DNA from: DAISKN01 sp964553925
GTDB taxonomy: Bacteria; Acidobacteriota; Vicinamibacteria; Marinacidobacterales; SMYC01
Assembly: GCA_964553925.1 (NCBI GenBank)
Contig: CAZKNR010000202.1
Span: 1-64,000 of the forward strand
DNA: 64,000 nucleotides
Reading direction: 5' to 3'
Shown: one piece after another, positions 46,086 to 54,822 of the stretch
Layout of the letters: every line of letters begins with the position of its first letter
Position numbering within the stretch: position 1 is the stretch's first letter
Made by a program: the position numbers and the translations under genes
The notes under the pieces: model-generated
The model's input: the letters and a program-made list of their open reading frames with translations, nothing else
Database searches by the model: none
Told to the model about the DNA's origin: nothing

Positions 46086-46853
46086 ATGCCCGTTCGGCGA
46101 GTCGCAGCCATCGTCCTCCGGACGTACCGCGTTGGCGAAGCCGACAAAATCGTCGTGTTCTTCACCCTGGAGATGGGAAAGGTCCGCGGCATCGCCAAGG
46201 GTGCCCGGAGGGCGCGTTCAAGGTTCGGAGGAAGTCTCGAGATCGGAACCGAGATCGAGCTCACGTTCTTCGAGAAGGAAGGCCGCGAGCTCTCGAGCGT
46301 CGATCGCTGTGATATAGTCCGCTCCAGATTTTCGCAGTTAGGGGATCCCATCCTGGCGACGACGCTCGGCTATATCACCGACCTCACAGACGCGTTCCTT
46401 CCCGAGAGGGAGTCCAACCAGCGCATCTACCGGCTGCTCCGAGCTGCCATCGGGGCGCTCTCCTCCCCGGAAACCGCGGAGACCGGAGCCCGTTATTTCG
46501 AGGCCTGGCTCATGCGGCTTTCGGGCGTCTACCCGCTCAGGCGAGACTGTCCGTCCTGCGGAAAGCCCCTCCACGCTCTGGGCGCCTGGTTCGCGTTCGA
46601 TGAACGTCGTCTCACCTGCGTCGAGTGCCGTGATGCGGTCCCCCGGGGCTTTCCCATCTCGCCTTCGTCCCTGCTCTTTCTCGACGACGTGTGGCGCCTG
46701 CCTCCGGACAAGATCGACGCCGCCCACCCGAGAGTGCTCTCGGAGCTCGGAGAGTTCCATTATCGCCTCATGCAGGAGCATCTGGAGAAGGACCTGAAAT
46801 CTCACCACGTGCTGGAGGAAATGCTTCGCGAAACCAGGGGCAAGGCCCGATGA
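46086..46853 (+). CDS. recO: DNA repair protein RecO
   Basis: An N-terminal OB fold (about 1-80; AIVLRTYRVGEADKIVVFFT, KGARRARSRFGGSLE) and a helical domain with a Cys4 zinc site (CPSCG...CVECRD, about 156-180) match RecO, which loads RecA with RecR on SSB-coated DNA. 255 residues is normal. No Shine-Dalgarno is seen before the ATG. The stop overlaps the glyQ ATG by four bases (ATGA). Confidence 0.94.
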   Translation: MPVRRVAAIVLRTYRVGEADKIVVFFTLEMGKVRGIAKGARRARSRFGGSLEIGTEIELTFFEKEGRELSSVDRCDIVRSRFSQLGDPILATTLGYITDLTDAFLPERESNQRIYRLLRAAIGALSSPETAETGARYFEAWLMRLSGVYPLRRDCPSCGKPLHALGAWFAFDERRLTCVECRDAVPRGFPISPSSLLFLDDVWRLPPDKIDAAHPRVLSELGEFHYRLMQEHLEKDLKSHHVLEEMLRETRGKAR

Positions 46854-47710
46854 TCTTCCAGGAGCTCGTCTTCAATCTGACGAAGTTCTGGTCGGACCGC
46901 GGCGTTCTCGTTCACCAGCCGTACGATCTCGAGATGGGCGCGGGAACGATGCATCCCGAGACGTTCCTCCGGGTGCTCGGGCCGAATCCCTGGAAGGTGG
47001 TCTACGTCCAGCCCTCACGGCGGCCGGCGGACGGCCGTTACGGCGAGAACCCGAACCGGCTCTACAAGCATCATCAGCTGCAGTTGATCCTGAAACCGTC
47101 ACCTTCCGACATCCAGGAGCTGTACCTCGAGAGCCTCCGGGCCTGCGGAATCGATCCCTCGGTGCACGACATCCGCTTCGAAGAGGACAACTGGGAGTCT
47201 CCAACCCTCGGCGCCTGGGGCATCGGCTGGCAAGTGCTCCTCGACGGACTCGAGATCACCCAGTTCACGTACTTCCAGCAGGCGGGTGGAATCGAGCTTT
47301 CGCCGATCTCTGCGGAGATCACCTACGGCCTCGAGCGTCTCGATATGTACCTCCAGAACGTCGACGACGTCTACGACCTCGAGTGGGCCAAGGGGGTTAC
47401 CTATCGGCAAGTGCGCCACCGGGACGAGGTCGAGGGTTCGCGGTACTTCTTCGAGTCGGCGAACGTGGAGCTCGCCCGCCGCCAATTCGACGAGGCGCTT
47501 CGGGAGGGGAAACGCCTTCTGACGGAGGATCTCGTCCTTCCCGCCTACGAGCACGTCCTCAAGTCCTCTCACCTCTTCAATACCCTGGACGCGAGGGGAG
47601 CGGTCTCGGTGAGCGAGCGCACTCTCGCAATCCTCAAAGTCCGCGAGCTCGCCTGCGCCGTCGCGCGCGCCTACGTGGAATCTCTCGCCCCCCGGGAGGC
47701 TTCCGCTTGA
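46850..47710 (+). CDS. glyQ: glycyl-tRNA synthetase alpha subunit
   Basis: The 286-residue class II catalytic subunit starts MIFQELVFNLTKFWSDRGVL and has QPYDLEMGAGTMHPETFLRVLGP and QPSRRPADGRYGENPNR, all typical GlyQ. With GlyS it charges tRNA-Gly. It overlaps recO upstream and glyS downstream by four bases each, so the genes are translated in series. Confidence 0.97.
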   Translation: MIFQELVFNLTKFWSDRGVLVHQPYDLEMGAGTMHPETFLRVLGPNPWKVVYVQPSRRPADGRYGENPNRLYKHHQLQLILKPSPSDIQELYLESLRACGIDPSVHDIRFEEDNWESPTLGAWGIGWQVLLDGLEITQFTYFQQAGGIELSPISAEITYGLERLDMYLQNVDDVYDLEWAKGVTYRQVRHRDEVEGSRYFFESANVELARRQFDEALREGKRLLTEDLVLPAYEHVLKSSHLFNTLDARGAVSVSERTLAILKVRELACAVARAYVESLAPREASA

Positions 47711-49851
47711 AGAAGCTTCCCTTCCTCTGGGAGATCGGATGCGAGGAGATCCCCGCGTCGTGGATCCCGAGACTCGTGCCGGAGCTGCAGGAGCGCTTCG
47801 AGAAGGAGCTCAAGACGCTCGCCTTGGAGCCCAAGCGCGTTGAGGCGTACGGGACGCTTCGTCGACTCGTGCTCCATGTGTCCGGGCTTGCCGAAAAGCA
47901 GCAGGATCGCGTCGAGCAGGTTACCGGACCTCCCTTGAAGATCGCGCGCGACGATTCGGGCGCCTGGACCAAGGCGGCCCTCGGGTTCGCTTCCAAGAAC
48001 GGGATCGAGCCCTCGAAGCTCGAGGTGCTATCGACCGGAAAGGGCGAGTACATCGGATTCGAACGGAAGATCAAGGGCGGGAAGACCCTGCACCTTCTCC
48101 CCGTCGTCATGGCCTCGGTGCTCCGCGGCTTGAGCTTCCCCAAGTTCATGAACTGGGACGCGACCCTCGCCGACGGGAAGGGCGCCTTTCCCTTCGGAAG
48201 ACCGATTCGGTGGATGGTGGCGCTCTTCGGCGAGCACGTCGTTCCCTTCGAGATTCAGGTGGTCGGCTCACCCGCGGTTTCGAGCGGGCGAAAGACGCGG
48301 GGACACCGCTTTCTCGGACCCAAAGGGGAGAAGCCGGGGCAGCCATTCGTGGTCGACTCCTTCCAGAAGCTCGCCCGCGGCCTCAGAAAGCGCTACGTGA
48401 TCCTCGATCCGAAAGAACGGCGCGAGCGGCTCGCGAGCGAGATTGCGAAGCTCGAGAAGAAGGCTCGGACCCGCTGCGCGCCCGGGCTCTCTCGCGACCT
48501 CGTAGCGGACCTCGTGGAGTGGCCCGGGGCCGTTCTCGGCGCCTACCCCGAGGAGTTCTCGAGCCTCCCCGAGGAGGTGCGCAGAACGGTCCTCATCCAC
48601 CACCAGCACTACTTTCCGCTCGAGGGGAAGCCCGGGTTCATCGCCGTGACCAACATGGCGAAGGACCCGAAGGGCCACATCCAGCGGGGCACGGAGCGGG
48701 TCGTGGTCGCGCGGCTCCGCGATGCGAAGTTCTTCTGGAGCGAGGACCTGAAGACTCCCCTTCGGGATCGGGCGACGGCCCTCGAAGGCGTCTTGTTTCA
48801 GGAAAAGCTCGGAAGCTACAAGCTCAAGAGCGAGAGGATCGAGAGTCTCGCCACCTGGATCGCCGCGAAGTGTGGAGCCCGGGAAACGCCGGTTCGGCGG
48901 GCGGCGCAGCTTGCGAAGTGCGACCTGACGACCAGCATGGTCGGCGAGTTCCCGGAGCTCCAGGGAATCATGGGCGGCCTCTACGCGCGCGAGCAAGGCG
49001 AGCCCGAGCCTGTTTGGAGGGCGGTCTACTCACATTACCAACCGTCGGGGATCGGCGAGGACGACGGCTTTCCCGCGAACCGCGAGGGTGTCGTGGTGTC
49101 GCTTGCGGACAAGGTCGATAGTCTCGCGGCGATGTTCCTCGCCGGGGCCATTCCCACCGGCTCACGCGATCCGTTCGCCCTGAGGCGCGCGGCCCTGGGC
49201 GCGGTGCGCCTCCTCTCCGAGAGCGGAGACGTGCTCTCCTTTCCCATCGATATCCCTCCGGCCGAGCTCCTCCTTGAGGCGCTCCGCATCGTTCGCGATC
49301 AGCAGCCCGGGCTCGCGACTCTTGAAGGGAAGGCCGAGCCCGCACTCATGGAGTTTTTCACCGAGCGGCTTCGGTTCTCGTTCTCGCGAGCGTACCGGTA
49401 CGACGAGCTGAACGCGGTCTTCGCCGCGGCGGGTCTCGACCGGCCCGCCAGAGACCTCGCGAAGAGGCTCGAGGCGCTCTCCCGGTTTCGGAGCTCGGAC
49501 GATTTCCAGGCTCTGTCTCTCGCGTTCAAGCGCGTGGGGAACATCCTCTCCGGGCAGAAGCCCGGGGAAGTGGACCCGGGCATGTTCTTCGAGGACGACG
49601 AAAAGAAGCTCTTTGAGGAGCTCGAAAAGCTCCGCCCTCGGGCGGAAGAGCTCATCGCGAAGGGTCGCTATGGGGAAGCGCTCCAGGAGCTATCGACCCT
49701 TCGAGGGACGGTGGATCGATTCTTCGACGAAGTGCTGGTAATGGCAGAGGACCAGAAGCTGCGCGAGAACCGTCTCGCGCTCCTGAAGCGGCTCCAGAGC
49801 CTGTTCTCGCAGGTCGCCGATCTTTCCCAGCTGGTCTCCGGCGAAAGCTGA
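47707..49851 (+). CDS. glyS: glycyl-tRNA synthetase beta subunit
   Basis: From the TTG overlapping the glyQ stop, the 714-residue protein reads KKLPFLWEIGCEEIPASWIP, the normal GlyS start, continues with FLGPKG and HHQHYFPLEG, and ends in an anticodon-binding DALR-type domain (about 590-714). It supplies tRNA recognition for the alpha2beta2 enzyme. The stop shares a base with the mutL ATG (TGATG). Confidence 0.96.
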   Translation: MKKLPFLWEIGCEEIPASWIPRLVPELQERFEKELKTLALEPKRVEAYGTLRRLVLHVSGLAEKQQDRVEQVTGPPLKIARDDSGAWTKAALGFASKNGIEPSKLEVLSTGKGEYIGFERKIKGGKTLHLLPVVMASVLRGLSFPKFMNWDATLADGKGAFPFGRPIRWMVALFGEHVVPFEIQVVGSPAVSSGRKTRGHRFLGPKGEKPGQPFVVDSFQKLARGLRKRYVILDPKERRERLASEIAKLEKKARTRCAPGLSRDLVADLVEWPGAVLGAYPEEFSSLPEEVRRTVLIHHQHYFPLEGKPGFIAVTNMAKDPKGHIQRGTERVVVARLRDAKFFWSEDLKTPLRDRATALEGVLFQEKLGSYKLKSERIESLATWIAAKCGARETPVRRAAQLAKCDLTTSMVGEFPELQGIMGGLYAREQGEPEPVWRAVYSHYQPSGIGEDDGFPANREGVVVSLADKVDSLAAMFLAGAIPTGSRDPFALRRAALGAVRLLSESGDVLSFPIDIPPAELLLEALRIVRDQQPGLATLEGKAEPALMEFFTERLRFSFSRAYRYDELNAVFAAAGLDRPARDLAKRLEALSRFRSSDDFQALSLAFKRVGNILSGQKPGEVDPGMFFEDDEKKLFEELEKLRPRAEELIAKGRYGEALQELSTLRGTVDRFFDEVLVMAEDQKLRENRLALLKRLQSLFSQVADLSQLVSGES

Positions 49852-51563
49852 TGGGACGCATTCGCCTGATGCCGGACGCCCTCGCGAACCAGATCGCGGC
49901 GGGCGAGGTGGTGGAGCGGCCGTCATCGGTCGTGAAGGAGCTCGTCGAGAACTCGCTCGATGCCGGGTCGCGGTCGATCGCGATCACGATCGAGGGGAGC
50001 GGAAAGGATCGCATCCGGGTCGCCGACGACGGCATCGGCATGTCGGCCGAGGACGCGAGGCTCGCGTTCTCGAGGCATGCGACGAGCAAGCTCTTTGACG
50101 CCTCCGACCTTTCGAACATCTCCTCTCTTGGTTTTCGAGGCGAGGCCCTTCCCTCCATCGCCTCGGTGTCGCGCTTCACCCTCAAGACCCGGGAGCACGA
50201 GGCCGACGCCGGCCACGAAGTCGTCTTCGACGGCGGCGAGCTCATTCGCGAGGCGCCCGTCGGCGTTCCCCCGGGGACGATCGTGGAGGTGGAACGGCTG
50301 TTCTTCAACGTTCCCGCGAGGCGCAAGTTCCTTCGCGCCGACGTGACCGAGGCCTCCCACATCGCCGCCACGGTCGCGAGCCTCGCCGCCGCTTATCCCG
50401 ACGTGGGGTTCCACCTCGAGCACGGAAAGCGGTCGGTCCTCGCGGCTCCCTCGGTGGGAACGAGGCGCGAGCGTCTCTATCAGCTCGAGAAGAGCTGGGT
50501 CGAGAGTGCGGTGGTTCTCGAGGAAGAGATCGGAGGCCTTTCGATCGAAGCCTGGCTCGCCCCGCCTCCGGAAGCGCGAGGTGCCGCGAGCCGGCTCCAC
50601 CTCTTCGTCAACGGACGGCCGGTGAAAGATCGCATCCTGCACCACGCGGTAACGGAAGCCTACCGGCAGGCCTCGTCGAGATCGGGCACCCCTCTCGTCT
50701 ATCTGTTCCTCGAGCTCGCCCCCGACAAGGTCGACGTCAACGTCCATCCCGCGAAGGCCGAGGTGCGCTTCGTCGACCAGCAGTTCGTCCACAAAGCTGT
50801 TTTCTCCGCCATCCGAAACACGCTCCAGGGCCAGCGCCTCGCGCCCGAGGTCCTGCTGGTGCGCGAGTCCTACGAGCCCTCGCCGCCAGAGCTCTCGATG
50901 CCGGGCTCGATCGATGGCGCGGCCGTCGCCGACGCGCTCTTTTCGAACCCCGCCCCCGAGGTCACGCCTACATTCTCCGAGCTAGCCTTCGAGCCTCCGA
51001 TGCCTTTGGGTCAGCTCCGGGCGAGCTACATCGTCGCGGTGGACGGAGGCACCGTATGGCTCATCGATCAACACGCGGCCCACGAGCGAATCCTCTACGA
51101 GGATCTCGTGGAGCGGGGAGTTTCCCAGATGGGACAACAGCTCCTTTTGACACCACTCCCGCTCGAGCTCACCGCTCCCGAGCGGGTCACTCTCGAGGAG
51201 GAGCTCGAAGGTCTCGCGTCGTTCGGCTATGACATCGAGCCCTTCGGACAAGGCGACTTTCTCCTCCGGGCGGTGCCCGCGAGCTTGAGCGGATTCGACC
51301 CCATTCGCCTGGTGCGCTCCGCCCTCTCCGAGCGGGAGAGAGACTGCCGGAGCTCGACGGTGAGGGAGGCGGGAAGCCGCATCGCGGCGCGCATCGCCTG
51401 CCACGCGGCGATCAAGGTGAACTTCGAGCTCGCGCCCGAAAAGATGCGCTACCTGGTGCGCGAGCTCTGGCGCGCGCGTCAGCCCACGGTCTGCCCCCAC
51501 GGGCGGCCGACGACGCTTCGCATAGGAAGAGAGCAGATCGAGCGGGGCTTCGGAAGGATCTGA
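49851..51563 (+). CDS. mutL: DNA mismatch repair protein MutL
   Basis: The GHKL ATPase head is clear: ANQIAAGEVVERPSSVVKELVENSLDAG, DDGIGM, FRGEALPSIASVSR. The C-terminal dimerisation part (about 375-570) follows a short linker. No DQHA(X)2E(X)4E-type endonuclease motif is complete: DQHAAHERILYE is present at about 405-416, and CPHGRP is seen near the end, both parts of the metal-binding nuclease site in non-MutH bacteria, so nicking activity is plausible. 570 residues is a usual length. Confidence 0.95.
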   Translation: MGRIRLMPDALANQIAAGEVVERPSSVVKELVENSLDAGSRSIAITIEGSGKDRIRVADDGIGMSAEDARLAFSRHATSKLFDASDLSNISSLGFRGEALPSIASVSRFTLKTREHEADAGHEVVFDGGELIREAPVGVPPGTIVEVERLFFNVPARRKFLRADVTEASHIAATVASLAAAYPDVGFHLEHGKRSVLAAPSVGTRRERLYQLEKSWVESAVVLEEEIGGLSIEAWLAPPPEARGAASRLHLFVNGRPVKDRILHHAVTEAYRQASSRSGTPLVYLFLELAPDKVDVNVHPAKAEVRFVDQQFVHKAVFSAIRNTLQGQRLAPEVLLVRESYEPSPPELSMPGSIDGAAVADALFSNPAPEVTPTFSELAFEPPMPLGQLRASYIVAVDGGTVWLIDQHAAHERILYEDLVERGVSQMGQQLLLTPLPLELTAPERVTLEEELEGLASFGYDIEPFGQGDFLLRAVPASLSGFDPIRLVRSALSERERDCRSSTVREAGSRIAARIACHAAIKVNFELAPEKMRYLVRELWRARQPTVCPHGRPTTLRIGREQIERGFGRI

Positions 51564-51772
51564 TGGCGAAGAAAAAGGACGTCCGCTGGGGCCGGTGGAC
51601 GGTCTACTACGCGGGCCGCGCCCTGGAGATCGCGGGACTCGTCCTCGTCACCTGGTCGATGTTCCTGTTCTTCGGCTCGAGAGCGATGCGCCCGATGCTG
51701 GGGATGACCGGCGCCGGCGGCGCACTCTTCGTCGTCGGTTGGCTTCTGGCCCGGAGGAACCCCGAATCATGA
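51563..51772 (+). CDS. small membrane protein of unknown function
   Basis: The 69-residue protein has two hydrophobic helices (about 21-40 and 45-63) with a basic N-terminus. It starts at the last base of the mutL stop and its own stop overlaps the next ATG. No family is recognised. The tight packing suggests real translation. Confidence 0.65.
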   Translation: MAKKKDVRWGRWTVYYAGRALEIAGLVLVTWSMFLFFGSRAMRPMLGMTGAGGALFVVGWLLARRNPES

Positions 51773-52938
51773 GAACCGTCGTCGTCGCGCTCTTCGTGCT
51801 CCTGGCTTCACCCGCGTGGAGCCAGACCGTGCCCCCTCGCCTGACGCTCGATTGGGAGGCGATGGCGAAGCGGATCGTCCAGCAGCTCGCGTTCGAGCCA
51901 GGCGAAACGTTTCTCGCTGTCGCTCACCCCGGGAGCTTCGAGGAGCTCATCCCTCATCTCCGATACGAGGTGATGAAAGCGGGGGCCGTCGACCTCGGGG
52001 TCATCGACGTTCTCGGATCTCCGGTCCCCACCTCCTTCCGTGAGCCCGTGCTTCTCGAGGGAGGCCGGAAGGCGCGGGCTGAGCTGAAAGCGATGCTCGG
52101 GCGTGTGGACGCTTCGATCATGCTCCCCGGCGCCAATCCCGGCCAGCCGGTTTACGCCGCAATCCAGGATCTCCTCCGGGAGGGAAAAGGGCGCACCGTT
52201 CACTTCCACTGGCTCGACAACAACTCTGCTTTCCCCCTTCCGGGCCAGCCGCTTCCGCCGCGCCACGAGATCGAATCGGTATACCAGCGCGCCCTTCTCG
52301 AGACCGACTACCGCGGGCTCGCAGAGCGCCAGCGCGAGCTGGAGCGGGCGATGCGCACCGGCGAAGTTCGGGTCACCACTCCCGCGGGGACCGATCTGCG
52401 GTTTCGCATCGGCTCCCGCGTCGTGAACTTTCAGGATGGGGACGTCTCGCGCGCCCGCGCGGACAAAGGGGTGGTTCTCATCGACCGCGAGATCGAGCTT
52501 CCCGCAGGGGCGATTCGCGTGGCGCCCCTCGAAGAGACGGTGCAGGGGACGATCGTCTTTCCTCCCTCTCAATGGTCGGGTCGGCCGGTTCTGGGATTGA
52601 AGCTCGGGATCGGCGACGGGAAGGTGACGTCGATCGAAGCGGAGGAAGGGAAGGAGTGGGCCGAGCGCGAGATCGACGGCGCAGGCGATGCCGGTCGTTC
52701 GTTTCGCGAGATCGCTCTCGGCCTCAACCCGCTTCTCGCGGTTCCCGACGAGCGGCCATGGATTCCGTACTACGGCTACGGCGCGGGTGTGGTGCGCCTG
52801 TCTCTCGGCGACAACAGCGAGCTCGGGGGAAAAGTGACCGGAGGATACGTCCGCTGGAATTTCTTCACCGACGCCACGGTGATCGTGAACGGCGATACGT
52901 GGGTTGAGAACGGAAAACTCGAACCCCCAAGAAAGTAA
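51769..52938 (+). CDS. exported M29-like aminopeptidase-family protein
   Basis: A signal peptide (MRTVVVALFVLLASPAWSQ) precedes a chain with the order of the thermophilic aminopeptidase (M29) family, including AERQRELERAM, TPAGTDLRF, FREIALGLNPLL and a late VVRLSLGDNSELGG segment. In active M29 enzymes the late segment usually reads with His before the ALG, and here that position is Arg, so a metal ligand may be missing. Known M29 enzymes are cytoplasmic, so export is also unusual. Confidence 0.6.
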   Translation: MRTVVVALFVLLASPAWSQTVPPRLTLDWEAMAKRIVQQLAFEPGETFLAVAHPGSFEELIPHLRYEVMKAGAVDLGVIDVLGSPVPTSFREPVLLEGGRKARAELKAMLGRVDASIMLPGANPGQPVYAAIQDLLREGKGRTVHFHWLDNNSAFPLPGQPLPPRHEIESVYQRALLETDYRGLAERQRELERAMRTGEVRVTTPAGTDLRFRIGSRVVNFQDGDVSRARADKGVVLIDREIELPAGAIRVAPLEETVQGTIVFPPSQWSGRPVLGLKLGIGDGKVTSIEAEEGKEWAEREIDGAGDAGRSFREIALGLNPLLAVPDERPWIPYYGYGAGVVRLSLGDNSELGGKVTGGYVRWNFFTDATVIVNGDTWVENGKLEPPRK

Positions 52939-53019
52939 CGCAAGGGCCCAAAGGCAAAATACAAGGGGATGTGGAGATGGGAGGAGAACTCCTCCTATCC
53001 CCCTTATAACCCTTGCATT
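52937..53019. repeat. palindromic repeat, copy 2
   Basis: The sequence shares the AACGCAA...CAAAG...AAAATACAAGGGG head with 22243-22369 and folds as an imperfect hairpin with arms about 52958-52987 and 52989-53019. It overlaps the stop codon of the peptidase gene and fills the gap before the convergent CBS gene, so it could act as a bidirectional end of transcription. Confidence 0.7.
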
Positions 53020-53028
53020 GGATTTTTG

Positions 53029-53463
53029 TCATCCGCCGCCGCCGTCGGCGGTGAAGAACGCGACGACGGAATCGAGCTCTTGGGAGAGCTTGTCCACGCG
53101 GTTGTGAAGCAGGTTGCGGATCGAAAGGAGCCCGAGGACACCGTCGTTCTCGTCGACCACCGGGAGGTGGCGGAAGTGGCGCTCGGTCATGAGCTGGAGC
53201 GCCTCGCCCATCGACATGTCCTTCTTGGCCGAGATGCACTGTCCGGTCATGACGTCCCCGACCCGCGTCGCCCCGGGATCCCGGCTCTCGAGAACCACGC
53301 GGATCATCAGGTCCCGCTCGGTGAAGATGCCCGTGAGTTTTCCCTCGCGGATGACGGCGACCGCGCCCACCCGCTCGTCGCTCATGAGGCGTACTGCCTC
53401 GAGGACCGAGGTCTCCGGCGAGACCGTGGCCGCGGGAACGCTGGCGATTCTCAAGAGATCCAT
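53029..53463 (-). CDS. CBS-domain pair protein
   Basis: The start at 53463 follows AAAGGAGG by five bases. The 144-residue protein consists of two CBS domains (about 8-65 and 72-128; ATVSPETSVLEAVRLMSDERVGAVAVI, RHFRHLPVVDENDGVLGLLSIRNLL) with a short helical tail. Such stand-alone pairs bind adenine nucleotides and sense energy state. A much longer in-frame extension overlaps the divergent gene and is rejected. Confidence 0.88.
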   Translation of the reverse strand: MDLLRIASVPAATVSPETSVLEAVRLMSDERVGAVAVIREGKLTGIFTERDLMIRVVLESRDPGATRVGDVMTGQCISAKKDMSMGEALQLMTERHFRHLPVVDENDGVLGLLSIRNLLHNRVDKLSQELDSVVAFFTADGGGG

Positions 53464-53608
53464 GCCGGCCTCCTTTCCAGAGATCCCGATCTTATCAAAG
53501 GTCGCGCCTCGTCTTGAGAAAACCGCAACTTGCTGATAAGTTGACACAAAGAGTTTCCAATCCGCTCCGGTGAACGCTCCGCCGGTTCGCCGATTCGAGG
53601 TGCCCCGC

Positions 53609-54802
53609 ATGCCCATTGCCCGTTTTGCCGTCGTTCTCCTCGTTCTCCTCGGGCTCGCGGCCCTCTTCGCGGGGACGGCCGAGGCGATTCCGGAGTTCGC
53701 CCGCCGCTACGCGCTCCCTTGTCACTTCTGCCACGAGGGTTATCCGAAGCTCAGCGTCCTCGGCGAGCAGTTCAAGGAGCGCGGCTATCGTCTCGAGGAC
53801 GACAAGACGGGAGTCTCCGACTGGTGGAGCTCGATCCCCGTGAGCTTCCGCGGGACGTTCCGGCAGACGTTCGAGGAGGAAGGGGACGCCAACAGTACGG
53901 GTCGCTTCCGGTTCGTGAGCGGGGGCGCTCTTGGGAGTAGAGTCTCTTACTGGATCGACGAGTCCTATTCGGTTGACGGGGACGGCTTCGATCGCTCGGC
54001 AACCGATAACGCTTTCGTGAGAGTGGAGCTTCTTCCCGACGAGCTCTACCTGCGCGGGGGACGACTCGAGCTCGATCTCCCCTTCACCCAGGCGCGAACG
54101 CCGCAGCTCTACGCCTACGACATCTACTTCGCCACGACCGGCTTCGAGACCGACAACATCGGAAGCCACCAGGACGGGGTCGAGGCGGGCGGATTTCTCG
54201 ACGACGCCACTCGTTGGTCGATCGCGGTGGTCCGGGGCCAGAACAGCGACGAGGAGCGCGAGCTCTCGGACTCCGCGGGCGGGTTCGACGGGAACGTCTT
54301 CGGCCGGCTGACCCGCCGCTTCGGAGAAGATCGCGCCGGACTCTATCTGTATTGGGGACGAAACAACCTCGCCCGCACCAACCCCGACCCGGGGGCGGGT
54401 GGTCCCGCGGTCCTCGAGTGGGAGGATGACCTTTTTCGACTGGGTTTCGACGGCTCGGCGTACCTTCCGAGCGCGCACCTCTACGGAACGTTTCTCTATG
54501 GACGGAACGGAAATTCCTTCGCCGACGCTCAGAACCCCGGGGGCACCGGCGAGCCCCTGTCCTTCACCGGAGGCTTCGGTCAGATCGACTACTATCTTCG
54601 AGATCAGCTCGTGCTGTCCGGACGCTTCGATTGGGTTCACGGCCCGCCTCGCGGCACTGTCGGACCCTCGAGGACGTTCGTGGGGTTCTCTCCGGGCCTG
54701 AAGCTCTGGCTTCATCCGAGAATCCGGCTCGCGTTCGAGCTGAACTTCCGAAATCAAGATCAGCCGACGCGCGGCGTGGCCCAGGTGGACCTGGCACTCT
54801 AG
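53609..54802 (+). CDS. outer-membrane-type protein with one haem c motif
   Basis: From the ATG at 53609 (GAGGTG six bases before) there is a signal peptide ending AEA, then CHFCH (about residues 36-40), a c-type haem attachment site, in RRYALPCHFCHEGYPKLSVLGEQFKERGY. The remaining 340 residues are amphipathic strands with many Tyr/Phe/Gly, ending in VAQVDLAL, typical of a porin-like barrel. A haem tag at the periplasmic entrance of a barrel suggests extracellular electron transfer or redox sensing; this is inference. Confidence 0.75.
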   Translation: MPIARFAVVLLVLLGLAALFAGTAEAIPEFARRYALPCHFCHEGYPKLSVLGEQFKERGYRLEDDKTGVSDWWSSIPVSFRGTFRQTFEEEGDANSTGRFRFVSGGALGSRVSYWIDESYSVDGDGFDRSATDNAFVRVELLPDELYLRGGRLELDLPFTQARTPQLYAYDIYFATTGFETDNIGSHQDGVEAGGFLDDATRWSIAVVRGQNSDEERELSDSAGGFDGNVFGRLTRRFGEDRAGLYLYWGRNNLARTNPDPGAGGPAVLEWEDDLFRLGFDGSAYLPSAHLYGTFLYGRNGNSFADAQNPGGTGEPLSFTGGFGQIDYYLRDQLVLSGRFDWVHGPPRGTVGPSRTFVGFSPGLKLWLHPRIRLAFELNFRNQDQPTRGVAQVDLAL

Positions 54803-54807
54803 TGCGC

Positions 54808-54813
54808 TAGAAT
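54808..54813 (+). promoter_or_regulatory. -10 box TAGAAT for bshB1
   Basis: TAGAAT ends nine bases before the bshB1 ATG, with TGGACC (54786-54791) 16 bases upstream. There is no Shine-Dalgarno, so the transcript is probably leaderless or nearly so. Confidence 0.45.
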
Positions 54814-54822
54814 CGTCCCACG

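Noticed and set aside
53541..53546. TTGACA as a -35 box for the haem barrel gene
   Set aside because: The hexamer is perfect, but no -10-like sequence lies 16-18 bases downstream (GCTCCG).
53464..53616. 51-residue N-terminal extension of the CBS protein
   Set aside because: It would overlap the divergent barrel gene start, while AAAGGAGG sits right before the ATG at 53463.
54792..54807. TGGCACT before bshB1 as a sigma-54 promoter
   Set aside because: The -12 GC is not at the required distance (TGCGC in place of TTGCA, shifted by one base).
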